Assembly: GCF_947489035.1 (NCBI RefSeq)
Contig: NZ_CANLCI010000003.1
Location: forward strand, 1-64,000
Length of the DNA stretch: 64,000 nt
Reading direction: 5' to 3'
From: an uncultured Ferrimonas sp.
GTDB lineage: Bacteria; Pseudomonadota; Gammaproteobacteria; Enterobacterales; Shewanellaceae
The notes beneath the pieces are model-generated. The model had not been told where the DNA came from and ran no database searches. It saw only the letters and a list, made by a program, of their open reading frames with translations. The position numbers were made by a program, and so were the translations under genes. Of this stretch, positions 44,120 to 53,501 are shown one piece after another. Position 1 is the stretch's first letter; each line of letters opens with the position of its first letter.

Positions 44120-46471
44120 ATGTTAGATAAATGGACCAATGCCATCGAAACCCTATTGTTTCGTCACCGAGGGGCGGTGCTGCTGATTTTTGCATTGCTT
44201 ACGCTCGGGTTAGGCTATTCAGCGTCACAGCTGCGTATGGATGCGGCTTTTACCAAAAATATTCCCCTTAATCACCCCTACATGCAGACCTACATGAAGC
44301 ATCGCGACCAATTTGGTGGCGCCAATAGCATCATGGTCGCGATTGAGGACACCAGCGGTGATATTTACAATCCGGTGTTTTTCGAAGCACTGCGATTGGT
44401 TCACGATCAGCTGTTCTTCATTCAAGGGGTCGATCGTACACAGGTGAAATCCCTGTTCAGTCCATCCACCCGTTTTACTGAAGTGGTTGAAGATGGCTTC
44501 CGTGGCGGGCCGGTGATCCCAGCCAATTTTGATGGCAGCCAGCGCAGCGTTGATCAGGTGCGCACCAACGTAGACCGCTCCAATGTGGTGGGCCGTATGG
44601 TGTCGGCGGATTCCAGTGCCGCCATGGTGACCGCGCAACTGCTTGAGTGGCAACCGATCCCCGTTGAGGAGCAGATCCCCGGTGGTGCCACCACAAAACC
44701 GATGGACGTATTGGCTTTTGCTGAGCGTCTGGAACAAGAGATCCGCCAGCAGTTCCAAACCGATCAAATTAAGATCCACATCATCGGTTTTGCCAAGATG
44801 TCCGGAGACGTGGCTGATGGTGCCAAAGGGGTACTGTTGTTCTTTATGATCGCCATCGCAATCACCGCGGTCATGGTCTTTGCGTTCTCCCGTAGCTTGT
44901 TGCTGACCTTCTTCCCTCTGGCTTGCAGCTTAGTGGCCGTTGTGTGGCAGATGGGCGGCCTGACCGTATTGGGCTTTGGTTTGGATCCAATGTCGATACT
45001 GGTGCCGTTTTTGGTGTTCGCCATTGGGGTCAGCCACGGGGTGCAGATGATCAACGCCGTTGGCCACCGAGTCGCCACAGGCGCCAGTGCCAAAGTCGCG
45101 GCCCAAGCGTCGTTCCGCAGTTTGCTGGTGCCGGGTATGGTTGCTCTGTTATCCGATACCGTGGGTTTCTTAACGTTGCTGGCGATCGATATCGGCATCA
45201 TCCGTGAACTGGCCATTACGGCTTCGTTAGGGGTGGCCGTTATTATCCTAACCAACTTGATCTTGCTGCCCGTATTGCTGTCTTACGCCAAGTTCAGTCA
45301 CGGTTATCTTGCTCGAGTCAAAGCAAGCCGCGCTAATGTCAGCCCTGTTTGGGACTGGATGGCCAAGTTTGCTGACGGTAAGCGCTCGGTTGCGGTCATT
45401 GTGGTTGCGGCAATACTGTTTGCGTTTGGTTGGCAACAAGCCCAAACCATGAAGATTGGCGATCTGCATGCGGGCGCGCCAGCGCTGAAAGAGGAATCGA
45501 TCTACAACCAAGATACCGCTTTCATTACCGACAAATTTACCATCACCACCGATGTACTAACGGTGTTAGTGGAAGCCTTCCCTGAAGCCTGTACTTATCA
45601 TTCAGCCATGACCGAGATTGATAATTTCCAATGGCGCATTGAAAACATCGAAGGGGTGCAATCGGCCACGTCACTGGCGTCGATTGCCAAGCAGGTAAAC
45701 GGTGGCTTTAACGAAGGCAACCCTAAGTGGCGAGTGTTACCACGGACCACACCGACTCTGGTGCAAGCGGTGGCTCAGGTACCAACCACATCGGGCCTGC
45801 TTGATAACACCTGTTCGGTGATGCCTATTTACGTGTTCTTAGTGGATCACAAGGCGGAAACCTTAGATCGGGTTGTGGCGGCGGTGAAAGCCGAAGCGGC
45901 CAACTTCAACAGCGATAAACTGCAGTTTAAGTTAGCGTCTGGCCCTGCTGGGGTAATGGCGGCCACCAACGAAGCCGTTGCAGAAGCGCAAACGCCAATG
46001 ATGGTGTACGTCTACGGCGCGGTGTTTGTGTTGTGCTTAATCAGCTTCCGTTCCTTGCTCGCAACCATTGCGGTGGTCTTGCCGCTGTACTTAGTTTCGG
46101 TATTGGCGCAAGCACTGATGACCTATTTGGAAATTGGCCTAACCGTAAGCACCTTACCGGTTATTGCACTGGGGGTTGGTATCGGTGTCGATTACGGCAT
46201 CTATATCCTATCGACAATGGCGCCGTTGCTGCGTGAAGGCGTGCCGGTGGCCGAAGCCTATAAGCAAGCCTTGATTGAACGGGGCAACGCAGTGGTGTTT
46301 ACCGGCATTACCTTAGCTGTAGGGGTAAGTACTTGGGTGTTCTCCGATCTTAAATTCCAGATGGACATGGGGATCCTGCTTACCTTCATGTTCCTAGTGA
46401 ATATGCTTGCAGCCATTTTATTATTACCCGCACTGGTCAAACTTCTTTGGCGAGAAAAACCCGCCAGCTAG
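44120..46471 (+). CDS. RND superfamily (MMPL/HpnN-type) exporter
   Basis: The 783-residue inner-membrane protein has the RND layout: helix 1 near 20-38, a periplasmic loop, helices 2-6 (about 235-400), helix 7 (about 430), a second loop, and helices 8-12 (about 620-775). The sterol-sensing-like PFLVFAIGVSHGVQMINA and LGVGIGVDYGIYILS motifs hold the acidic residues of the proton path. Relatives move lipids such as hopanoids or mycolates. It is last in the cassette and ends at a terminator. The substrate is unknown. Confidence 0.92.
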   Translation: MLDKWTNAIETLLFRHRGAVLLIFALLTLGLGYSASQLRMDAAFTKNIPLNHPYMQTYMKHRDQFGGANSIMVAIEDTSGDIYNPVFFEALRLVHDQLFFIQGVDRTQVKSLFSPSTRFTEVVEDGFRGGPVIPANFDGSQRSVDQVRTNVDRSNVVGRMVSADSSAAMVTAQLLEWQPIPVEEQIPGGATTKPMDVLAFAERLEQEIRQQFQTDQIKIHIIGFAKMSGDVADGAKGVLLFFMIAIAITAVMVFAFSRSLLLTFFPLACSLVAVVWQMGGLTVLGFGLDPMSILVPFLVFAIGVSHGVQMINAVGHRVATGASAKVAAQASFRSLLVPGMVALLSDTVGFLTLLAIDIGIIRELAITASLGVAVIILTNLILLPVLLSYAKFSHGYLARVKASRANVSPVWDWMAKFADGKRSVAVIVVAAILFAFGWQQAQTMKIGDLHAGAPALKEESIYNQDTAFITDKFTITTDVLTVLVEAFPEACTYHSAMTEIDNFQWRIENIEGVQSATSLASIAKQVNGGFNEGNPKWRVLPRTTPTLVQAVAQVPTTSGLLDNTCSVMPIYVFLVDHKAETLDRVVAAVKAEAANFNSDKLQFKLASGPAGVMAATNEAVAEAQTPMMVYVYGAVFVLCLISFRSLLATIAVVLPLYLVSVLAQALMTYLEIGLTVSTLPVIALGVGIGVDYGIYILSTMAPLLREGVPVAEAYKQALIERGNAVVFTGITLAVGVSTWVFSDLKFQMDMGILLTFMFLVNMLAAILLLPALVKLLWREKPAS

Positions 46472-46483
46472 TGCAATTGAATA

Positions 46484-46511
46484 AAGGCCACCGCAAGGTG
46501 GCCTTTTTTTG
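46484..46511 (+). terminator. Terminator after the RND exporter
   Basis: A perfect 10-bp stem AAAGGCCACC/GGTGGCCTTT with loop GCAA is followed by a T-run. Confidence 0.94.
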
Positions 46512-46702
46512 CATAAACGCAGCATATAAATGCTTTAGTTTTCATCAATGGATACATCCGATCGCAGTAAGCAAATCTTATGATGCGATATGGCTCACAC
46601 AGTGGCGCTTTTGGTGATATGCTTCGCTGCAAATGCCGTTTGCGGCGTTTGAAACGGAAGAAAGAGAACAAAATATCAGGCTGTGTGAAAGGAAATACCA
46701 TC

Positions 46703-49700
46703 ATGGCGACACTGCAAATCCGTCCATCGGTGATGTTGGACAACGTTGTAGCTCTAGTACATCAGAAGAACGAAGAACAAGAAGCTCAGTTACTGGAATC
46801 TTTGGCAAGAATTCTATTTGCCACACTCTCCCAAGCAGATCTTAATCAGCGCAATGACAGTGAGCTTTACGGGGCAACCTTAAGCTTATGGCGCAACTTG
46901 AACAACACGCCTTCTGGCGCCAGTTTTAATCAAGTTTACAATCCAATTCAAAGCACCCACGGATGGCAAAGTGCTCACACCATTGTTGAAATGGTTCAGC
47001 CTGATATGCCGTTCTTGGTCGACTCCGTCTCCATCGCCCTGCAGCGCTTTAGCATTGCCCCTCACCTGATCATTCACTCGCCCATTGCCATCAAACGTGA
47101 CCGCGACGGTAAGATCATTGACGTTGCTTCAGTTTTAGACGCGACTGCCGAGCACGAACGGGTTTCGGTGTTCTTGGTGGAAGTTGAAAATCAGGAAGAT
47201 CCAGAGCGTCGCCAGGAGATCTCCGACGAACTCACTTCGATGCTCGAAGACATTGTGGCTTCGGTGGAAGATTGGCAGCAGATGCAAGCCAAGCTGGCAG
47301 AGGTGACCGACACCATCGAGCAAGGCCCGTTGGTGAGCAGCGATAGCGAGAAACAGCAAACATTAGAGTTTTTAAAATTTCTTGCTAATCACCACTTTAC
47401 CTTTCTCGGTTACCGTTACTACGATCTGGAGAAAGTCGAAGGGGATTTGGCCTTGCGTCCGGATCACCAGAGCAGTCTGGGTACCTTACGTGTGCGCCCA
47501 AGCCAGCATAACGGCTTGCTGCTGTCGCAGTTACCGGAAGCCGCCCGTAAAGACGCGCTGCAACCCAATTACTTGGTATTGACCAAAACCAATTCCAAAA
47601 GTCGAGTGCATCGCCCAGCCTACATCGATTATGTCGGCATTAAACGCTTTAACGACGCCGGCCAAGTAGTGGGTGAACATCGCTTTATTGGTTTGTACGC
47701 CTCAACCATGTACAACAAAAGCACCGATCAAATCCCACTGCTGAAGCAGAAGCTTGCCAGTGTGTTGGAACTGTCTGGCTTGGCGCCGTTCAGTCACGAT
47801 TTCAAAGCACTGCAACACATCTTGGAAACTTACCCTCGAGATGAATTGATCCAAGCAACCGTGAAGCAGTTGTACGATGCCGCCATTGGCATTTTGCACA
47901 TGCAAGATCGCGATAAAGTGCGCTTGTTTATCCGCAAAGATATTTTCGGTCGATTTGTTTCCGCCTTGGTTTACACCACCAAAGAGCGTTACAACACCCA
48001 GTTGCGGGTGCGGACACAAGAGTTGTTAGCGAAATATTTTCAAACGGAAGATCCGGTTGAATTTACCACTTACTTCTCTGAATCGCAGTTGGCTCGTACC
48101 CACTACCAAGTGAAGGTGGCCAATAATGAAATGGACGTTGATATAAACGAGTTGGAAACCAATTTGATTGAACTGGCACGCACGTGGGACGACAAACTGG
48201 ACAGCGCCTTGGTTGAGAGCCGCGGCGAAGCCAAAGGTAAGGCATTAGCCCGTCAATTTATTAATGCCTTCCCCCGCAGCTATAAAGAAGACGTGTTGCC
48301 GTCGGCCGCGCTGGTGGACATTGAACAACTGCAGAACCTCAGCGAAGACAACAAGCTGGGTATGTTGTTCTACCAGCCACAGGAAGCCAGTTCGGCCCAG
48401 CGTTTGGTGTCATTGAAGCTGTTCCATAAAGATGAACCGATCCCATTGTCAGACATTCTGCCAATGTTGGAAAACTTCGGTTTGCGCGTGATTGGTGAGC
48501 GCCCTTACAAAGTGATTGGCGCTGACGGCGCTGAATTCTGGGTACTTGATTTCTCAATGACCTTTAAGCGCGACGTCAAAGAGCCGATCACCAGCTATCA
48601 AAAACGTTTTGAAGACGCGTTGGCCAGCACCTGGAATGGCGCCTTTGAAGACGACGCCTTTAACTCGCTGGTCTTAAGCGCAGGGTTATCTGGCATTGAA
48701 GTGACGGTACTGCGTGCCTACGCCCGCTACATGCGCCAGATCGGGATGACGTTCTCGCAGCTGTACATCGCTGAAACCTTAGAGCGTTACCCAGAGATCA
48801 CCCAGCTGCTGATGCAGATGTTCCGTGAACGCTTTAAGCCAAAAGCGCGCGGTAAGCATGATACAGCCAAGCTGCGCCTTGAGATTGAAACCAAGCTCGA
48901 TGACGTTGCCAACTTGGATGACGACCGCATTATTCGTCGCTTTGCTGAGCTGATTGATGCCTCGCTGCGTACCAACTTCTATCAAAAGAACAACGAAGGT
49001 CAGCCGAAAGACTACCTGTCTATCAAGTTCCAGCCGGAGTTGATCCCAGAGATCCCAGCCCCAGTGCCGAAGTTCGAAGTCTTCGTCTACTCGGCCAAAG
49101 TGGAAGGGGTGCACCTTCGCGGCGGTAAAGTCGCTCGGGGTGGCTTGCGCTGGTCTGATCGTCGTCAGGACTTCCGCACCGAAGTACTGGGTTTGGTGAA
49201 AGCGCAGCAAGTAAAGAACACCGTGATTGTGCCGTCCGGCGCCAAAGGTGGCTTTGTGTGTAAACAGCTGCCAACAGAGCGTGATGCGATGCTGGCGGAA
49301 GGGCAAAGCTGCTACCGCACCTTTATCCGCGGCTTGCTGGACATCACCGACAACATCGTTCATGGCGAACTGACGCCACCGATGGATGTGGTGCGTCACG
49401 ATGAAGACGACAGCTACCTGGTTGTGGCCGCCGATAAAGGCACCGCCACCTTCTCGGATATCGCCAACAGCATTTCTGAAGAGTACAACTTCTGGTTAGG
49501 CGACGCGTTTGCCTCTGGTGGCCAATACGGTTACGACCACAAGAAGATGGGGATCACCGCTCGCGGTGCGTGGGAGTCGGTGAAACGCCACTTCCGCGAA
49601 ATTGGGATTGATTGCCAAACCACCGACTTCACCTGTACCGCCGTTGGCGACATGGCTGGCGACGTGTTTGGTAATGGCATGTTGTTGTCTGAACACACCC

Positions 49701-51550
49701 GCTTGCAGGTGGCGTTTAACCACATGCACATCTTCATCGATCCAGAGCCAGATGCCGCCGCCAGCTACATCGAACGTAAGCGTTTATTTGAACTGCCGCG
49801 TTCAAGCTGGACCGATTACGACATCAACTTAATCTCTGAAGGCGGCGGGATCTTCAACCGCTCGGCTAAGTCGATTAAGTTAACACCGCAAATCAAAGCG
49901 ATGCTTGGCACCAAAAAAGCACAGATGACGCCAAATGAGCTGATCAACAACTTGCTGAAAATGGAAGTGGATCTGCTGTGGAACGGCGGCATCGGCACTT
50001 ACGTTAAAGGTTCGGGCGAAACCCACCTTGATGTGGGCGACCGTGCCAACGACGTGGTGCGCATCAATGGCCACGAACTGAACGCGAAGATTGTCGGCGA
50101 GGGCGGAAACCTCGGCTTAACCCAACTGGGCCGGATCGAATACGCCCAACAGGGCGGCCGCATCAATACCGATTTTGTTGATAACGTTGGCGGGGTTGAT
50201 TGCTCCGATAACGAAGTAAACATCAAAATTTTGCTGAATCGCTTAGTGGCTGAAGGCGAACTCACCATCAAACAGCGTAACAAGCTGCTGGTGGAGATGA
50301 CCGACGAAGTTGCTGAGATTGTGTTGGAAGATTGCCGCAACCAAACCCTGTCTATCTCGGTCACCGAAGATCGCGATGTCGCCAACATGAAAGAGCAGAC
50401 CCGCTTTATTCATTACTTGGAAAAGATGGGCCGCTTGGATCGCGCCTTGGAATTCTTACCAACCGATGAAGAGCTGTCTGAACGCATGGCCGCAGGCCAA
50501 GGCTTAACGCGCCCCGAATTGTCGGTACTGGTGGCTTACGCCAAGATGGTACTGAAAGAACAATTGGTTGACCCGCAAGTTACTGATAATGAAGTGATTG
50601 TTAAGCGTTTGGTGGCTTACTTCCCAGAACGTTTGCAGCAAAGTTTTAGCCAATGGATGCAGGATCACCCGCTGCGCGGCGAGATCATCGCGACCACCTT
50701 GGCGAACGACATGATCAACAACATGGGCTTCAACTTCATCCAGCGAATGCAGGATGAGACCAGCGCCTCAATCCCTGAAATTGCAATCAGTTACACTATC
50801 GCTGAGCAAATTTTTGGTTTCGACAAAGTGAAAGCCGACATCATCGGTTGTGACGGCAGCATTGACAGTGCCCAGCAATACCAAATGATGTACCAGCTGC
50901 AGCGTACGGTACGCCGTGCAACGCGTTGGTTCTTGCGTCATCGCAGTGGCAATAACGACATTGCAGCGAATGTGGCCTTCTTCCGCCCGGTAGTTGAACA
51001 GTTATCGGATAACTTTGATTCGCTGCTGGCGGTTGAAGAAGCGCAAGATCTGCAGCAACGGGCAGAGCGGTTAAGTGAACAAGGGATCCCGCAGACGTTG
51101 GCGCAATTTATTGCCCGCTCTAGCACCTTGTTCTCGGCACTGGATCTGGCTGAGATTGCCGATCAAGACGACAAGCCGGTATTATTAGCCGCCGAAACTT
51201 ACTACCGTTTGGGGGCTCGTATCGATATGCACTGGTTCTTAGCGCAGATCAACGAGCAACAAGTGGCCAACCACTGGCAAGCATTAGCACGAGCCGGATT
51301 CCGTGAAGAGCTGGATCTGCTGCAACGCCAGCTAACACTGACGGTGCTACGCAACTGCATTGGCGCCTGCGATGCCCAAGCGATCATCGACCAATGGGTG
51401 GATGAAAATGAGATTTCGCTCAACCGCTGGTTACACATGATGGCGGAATTCCGGACCAGTAAGAGTCACGAATTCGCCAAATTCTCAGTTGCCCTACGAG
51501 AGCTGAGTCTGCTAATCGTTCGCTGCGGCAACGTTGCCGAGAGCGCATAA
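46703..51550 (+). CDS. gdhB: NAD-specific glutamate dehydrogenase, 180-kDa class
   Basis: The 1615-residue enzyme oxidises glutamate to 2-oxoglutarate and ammonia with NAD+. It belongs to the very large class, with a long N-terminal regulatory part (1 to about 700), the catalytic domain with GGLRWSDRRQDFRTEVLGL and the lysine-containing PSGAKGGFVCKQ (about 815-860), the Rossmann region, and a C-terminal helical domain. Length is normal. The ATG at 46703 has AAGGA 9 nt upstream; the frame is open back to 46580 but that part overlaps promoter sequence. Monocistronic. Confidence 0.96.
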   Translation: MATLQIRPSVMLDNVVALVHQKNEEQEAQLLESLARILFATLSQADLNQRNDSELYGATLSLWRNLNNTPSGASFNQVYNPIQSTHGWQSAHTIVEMVQPDMPFLVDSVSIALQRFSIAPHLIIHSPIAIKRDRDGKIIDVASVLDATAEHERVSVFLVEVENQEDPERRQEISDELTSMLEDIVASVEDWQQMQAKLAEVTDTIEQGPLVSSDSEKQQTLEFLKFLANHHFTFLGYRYYDLEKVEGDLALRPDHQSSLGTLRVRPSQHNGLLLSQLPEAARKDALQPNYLVLTKTNSKSRVHRPAYIDYVGIKRFNDAGQVVGEHRFIGLYASTMYNKSTDQIPLLKQKLASVLELSGLAPFSHDFKALQHILETYPRDELIQATVKQLYDAAIGILHMQDRDKVRLFIRKDIFGRFVSALVYTTKERYNTQLRVRTQELLAKYFQTEDPVEFTTYFSESQLARTHYQVKVANNEMDVDINELETNLIELARTWDDKLDSALVESRGEAKGKALARQFINAFPRSYKEDVLPSAALVDIEQLQNLSEDNKLGMLFYQPQEASSAQRLVSLKLFHKDEPIPLSDILPMLENFGLRVIGERPYKVIGADGAEFWVLDFSMTFKRDVKEPITSYQKRFEDALASTWNGAFEDDAFNSLVLSAGLSGIEVTVLRAYARYMRQIGMTFSQLYIAETLERYPEITQLLMQMFRERFKPKARGKHDTAKLRLEIETKLDDVANLDDDRIIRRFAELIDASLRTNFYQKNNEGQPKDYLSIKFQPELIPEIPAPVPKFEVFVYSAKVEGVHLRGGKVARGGLRWSDRRQDFRTEVLGLVKAQQVKNTVIVPSGAKGGFVCKQLPTERDAMLAEGQSCYRTFIRGLLDITDNIVHGELTPPMDVVRHDEDDSYLVVAADKGTATFSDIANSISEEYNFWLGDAFASGGQYGYDHKKMGITARGAWESVKRHFREIGIDCQTTDFTCTAVGDMAGDVFGNGMLLSEHTRLQVAFNHMHIFIDPEPDAAASYIERKRLFELPRSSWTDYDINLISEGGGIFNRSAKSIKLTPQIKAMLGTKKAQMTPNELINNLLKMEVDLLWNGGIGTYVKGSGETHLDVGDRANDVVRINGHELNAKIVGEGGNLGLTQLGRIEYAQQGGRINTDFVDNVGGVDCSDNEVNIKILLNRLVAEGELTIKQRNKLLVEMTDEVAEIVLEDCRNQTLSISVTEDRDVANMKEQTRFIHYLEKMGRLDRALEFLPTDEELSERMAAGQGLTRPELSVLVAYAKMVLKEQLVDPQVTDNEVIVKRLVAYFPERLQQSFSQWMQDHPLRGEIIATTLANDMINNMGFNFIQRMQDETSASIPEIAISYTIAEQIFGFDKVKADIIGCDGSIDSAQQYQMMYQLQRTVRRATRWFLRHRSGNNDIAANVAFFRPVVEQLSDNFDSLLAVEEAQDLQQRAERLSEQGIPQTLAQFIARSSTLFSALDLAEIADQDDKPVLLAAETYYRLGARIDMHWFLAQINEQQVANHWQALARAGFREELDLLQRQLTLTVLRNCIGACDAQAIIDQWVDENEISLNRWLHMMAEFRTSKSHEFAKFSVALRELSLLIVRCGNVAESA

Positions 51551-51563
51551 CAATAAAAAGCAG

Positions 51564-51592
51564 AAAAGCCTCGGTATATCCGAGGCTTTTTT
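51564..51592 (+). terminator. Terminator after NAD-glutamate dehydrogenase
   Basis: An 11-bp perfect stem AAAAGCCTCGG/CCGAGGCTTTT with a short AT loop is followed by T. It ends 16 bp before pyrD. Confidence 0.94.
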
Positions 51593-51608
51593 ATAACAGG
51601 AGAAAGCT

Positions 51609-52637
51609 GTGTTTTACCGTTTAGCTCAAAAAGTGCTGTTTCAAACCCAAGCTGAAACCGCTCACCACTTAGCGCTTACCGGCATTCGCACCACCGCCAA
51701 TACCCCGCTGGCGTGTTTTTACCGCCAACAGATCCCATCGGCGCCAATCACCTTTATGGGGATCACCTTTCCCAACCCCGTTGGCCTTGCTGCTGGTATG
51801 GATAAAGATGGCGAGTGCATTGATGGGTTCGCCGCCATGGGCTTTGGCCACGTGGAAGTGGGCACCGTAACCCCGAGACCACAGCCGGGTAACGATAAGC
51901 CTCGGGCGTTTCGATTAAAGCCTGCCCGCGCGATCATCAACCGCATGGGCTTTAACAATAAAGGCGTTGATAACCTGGTGGCGAACATCAAAGCCAGTAA
52001 CCCAGGTAACTGCGTGATTGGGGTGAATATTGGTAAAAATAAAGACACCCCAAATGAGCAGGGCAAAGAGGATTACCTGTTCTGCATGGACAAAGTGTAT
52101 GAGGTTGCTGATTACATCGCGGTGAACATCTCATCACCCAACACCCCAGGGCTGCGGCAGCTGCAGTACGGCGACATGCTGGATGATCTGTTGTCGTCGT
52201 TAAAACAGCGGCAACAGCAGCTGCACGACAAACACGGTAAGTACGTACCAGTGGCTTTGAAAATCGCCCCAGATCTTACCGATACCGAGTTAAAAGACGT
52301 GTGTGACGCGTTACTGCGAAACAACATGGATGGGGTTATCGCCACCAACACCACCTTAGGCCGTGGTGGGGTAGAGCAGCTGCCGCAACACAAAGAGGCC
52401 GGCGGCTTATCTGGGGCGCCACTGACCGAGCTTTCGACGCAGATTATTGGCAAACTGAGCCAGCATCTGGGTGATAAGGTGCCGGTTCTCGGTGTCGGTG
52501 GGATCGAGTCCGCACAGAACGCGATGGATAAGATTGATGCCGGCGCCCAATTGGTGCAAATTTATACAGGCTTTATTTATGAAGGACCTGAATTAATTAA
52601 ATCGATCACCAATGCTTATTTAAAGCGCAATCGTTAG
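51609..52637 (+). CDS. pyrD: Dihydroorotate dehydrogenase (quinone), class 2
   Basis: The 342-residue membrane-associated flavoenzyme oxidises dihydroorotate to orotate with quinone as acceptor. It has an N-terminal amphipathic helix region ([22 protein letters not shown]), [15 protein letters not shown], the catalytic-Ser segment [14 protein letters not shown] (about 172) and the FMN-binding [11 protein letters not shown] (about 295). A GTG start with AGGAG 6 nt upstream is clear. Followed by zapC as in E. coli. Confidence 0.97.
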   Translation: MFYRLAQKVLFQTQAETAHHLALTGIRTTANTPLACFYRQQIPSAPITFMGITFPNPVGLAAGMDKDGECIDGFAAMGFGHVEVGTVTPRPQPGNDKPRAFRLKPARAIINRMGFNNKGVDNLVANIKASNPGNCVIGVNIGKNKDTPNEQGKEDYLFCMDKVYEVADYIAVNISSPNTPGLRQLQYGDMLDDLLSSLKQRQQQLHDKHGKYVPVALKIAPDLTDTELKDVCDALLRNNMDGVIATNTTLGRGGVEQLPQHKEAGGLSGAPLTELSTQIIGKLSQHLGDKVPVLGVGGIESAQNAMDKIDAGAQLVQIYTGFIYEGPELIKSITNAYLKRNR

Positions 52638-52681
52638 AGCGATATATTATTCCCTTTATGGGCAATCGCTTACAATCGATT

Positions 52682-52717
52682 AAAAAAGATCCTTTTGATC
52701 GCAAAGGATCTTTTTGT
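52682..52717. terminator. Bidirectional terminator after pyrD
   Basis: The stem AAAAAGATCCTTT/AAAGGATCTTTTT surrounds a 7-nt loop and ends in T-rich sequence. A-rich and T-rich flanks allow action in both directions. Confidence 0.9.
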
Positions 52718-52742
52718 TTCCCATTTGAAATAGATAATCCTA

Positions 52743-52772
52743 TTGCGTAGTGGTGAATGTTTAGACTAATAT
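52743..52772 (+). promoter_or_regulatory. Possible zapC promoter
   Basis: TTGCGT (52743-52748) and TAATAT (52767-52772) are 18 bp apart, 29 bp before the zapC start. The match is moderate and was found by eye. Confidence 0.4.
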
Positions 52773-52801
52773 AGTTTTGTCTGTAAAATGGATTTGCCAC
52801 G

Positions 52802-53341
52802 ATGCTATTAATGCCTGACCAAGATTGGTATTGGTTTTTTGATGAAACACAGCAACAGCTTGCTTTGGCTCTTGGGCCCGAGTGGGTGTTTACGTGCGCC
52901 ATCCCAGCAAAGCAGCTCAATCCAGACTGTCATTTCCAGCGCCCATTCACTGCCGAGCACGCGGGATATTACGTTCGCTGCTTAGAGTTATTGCCCAGTC
53001 AGTTCCACTGCAGTGACGCGGTATTGATGCAGGCTGCATTGAATATGGTGGCCGCGAAATTCTTTGCGATCCCAATGATGCCAAAAAGCTGGTTCTTTAA
53101 TAGCAGTGCCACCATTGTTTACGCCAAAGAATTAAAAACAATTTCGTTACAAACCTCAGAGCAACGATCGCAATTTGTGATTGTCGATGCCAACGATCAA
53201 TGGTCGTTGTTAATGTTAATCGACGCCCAATGCCAATTGAATCCAATTAAATCGCTGGATCAATTTGCGTTGATTAAGGTGATGAACGATCGTTTGATGC
53301 CGGCCATTAAGCAAAAATCGGTTGCAATCGTCGCAGCCTAA
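52802..53341 (+). CDS. zapC: Cell division protein ZapC
   Basis: The 179-residue cytoplasmic protein stabilises FtsZ filament bundles. It resembles E. coli ZapC at the start (MPDQDWYWFFDE), the centre (MMPKSWFF) and the end (IKVMNDRLMPAI), and lies directly after pyrD as in E. coli. Length is normal. An in-frame ATG three codons later is an alternative start. Confidence 0.88.
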   Translation: MLLMPDQDWYWFFDETQQQLALALGPEWVFTCAIPAKQLNPDCHFQRPFTAEHAGYYVRCLELLPSQFHCSDAVLMQAALNMVAAKFFAIPMMPKSWFFNSSATIVYAKELKTISLQTSEQRSQFVIVDANDQWSLLMLIDAQCQLNPIKSLDQFALIKVMNDRLMPAIKQKSVAIVAA

Positions 53342-53501
53342 TAACGTGTCCAGCAACGAAAATGACCGTTGCGGTTAACCTGCTCGCTACAATCCTTCCT
53401 CGTACCCCAATAAAGCTTTTGATTTTCCCACCCATCGGCGGCGATATGTCGGCGCAAAACCAGTATAATGAGGGTTTTGCTGGTTAGAAGTGCGAGAACA
53501 G

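Noticed and set aside
48779..49399. A 206-codon open frame on the minus strand
   Set aside because: It lies wholly inside the catalytic part of NAD-glutamate dehydrogenase on the opposite strand and shows no family features.
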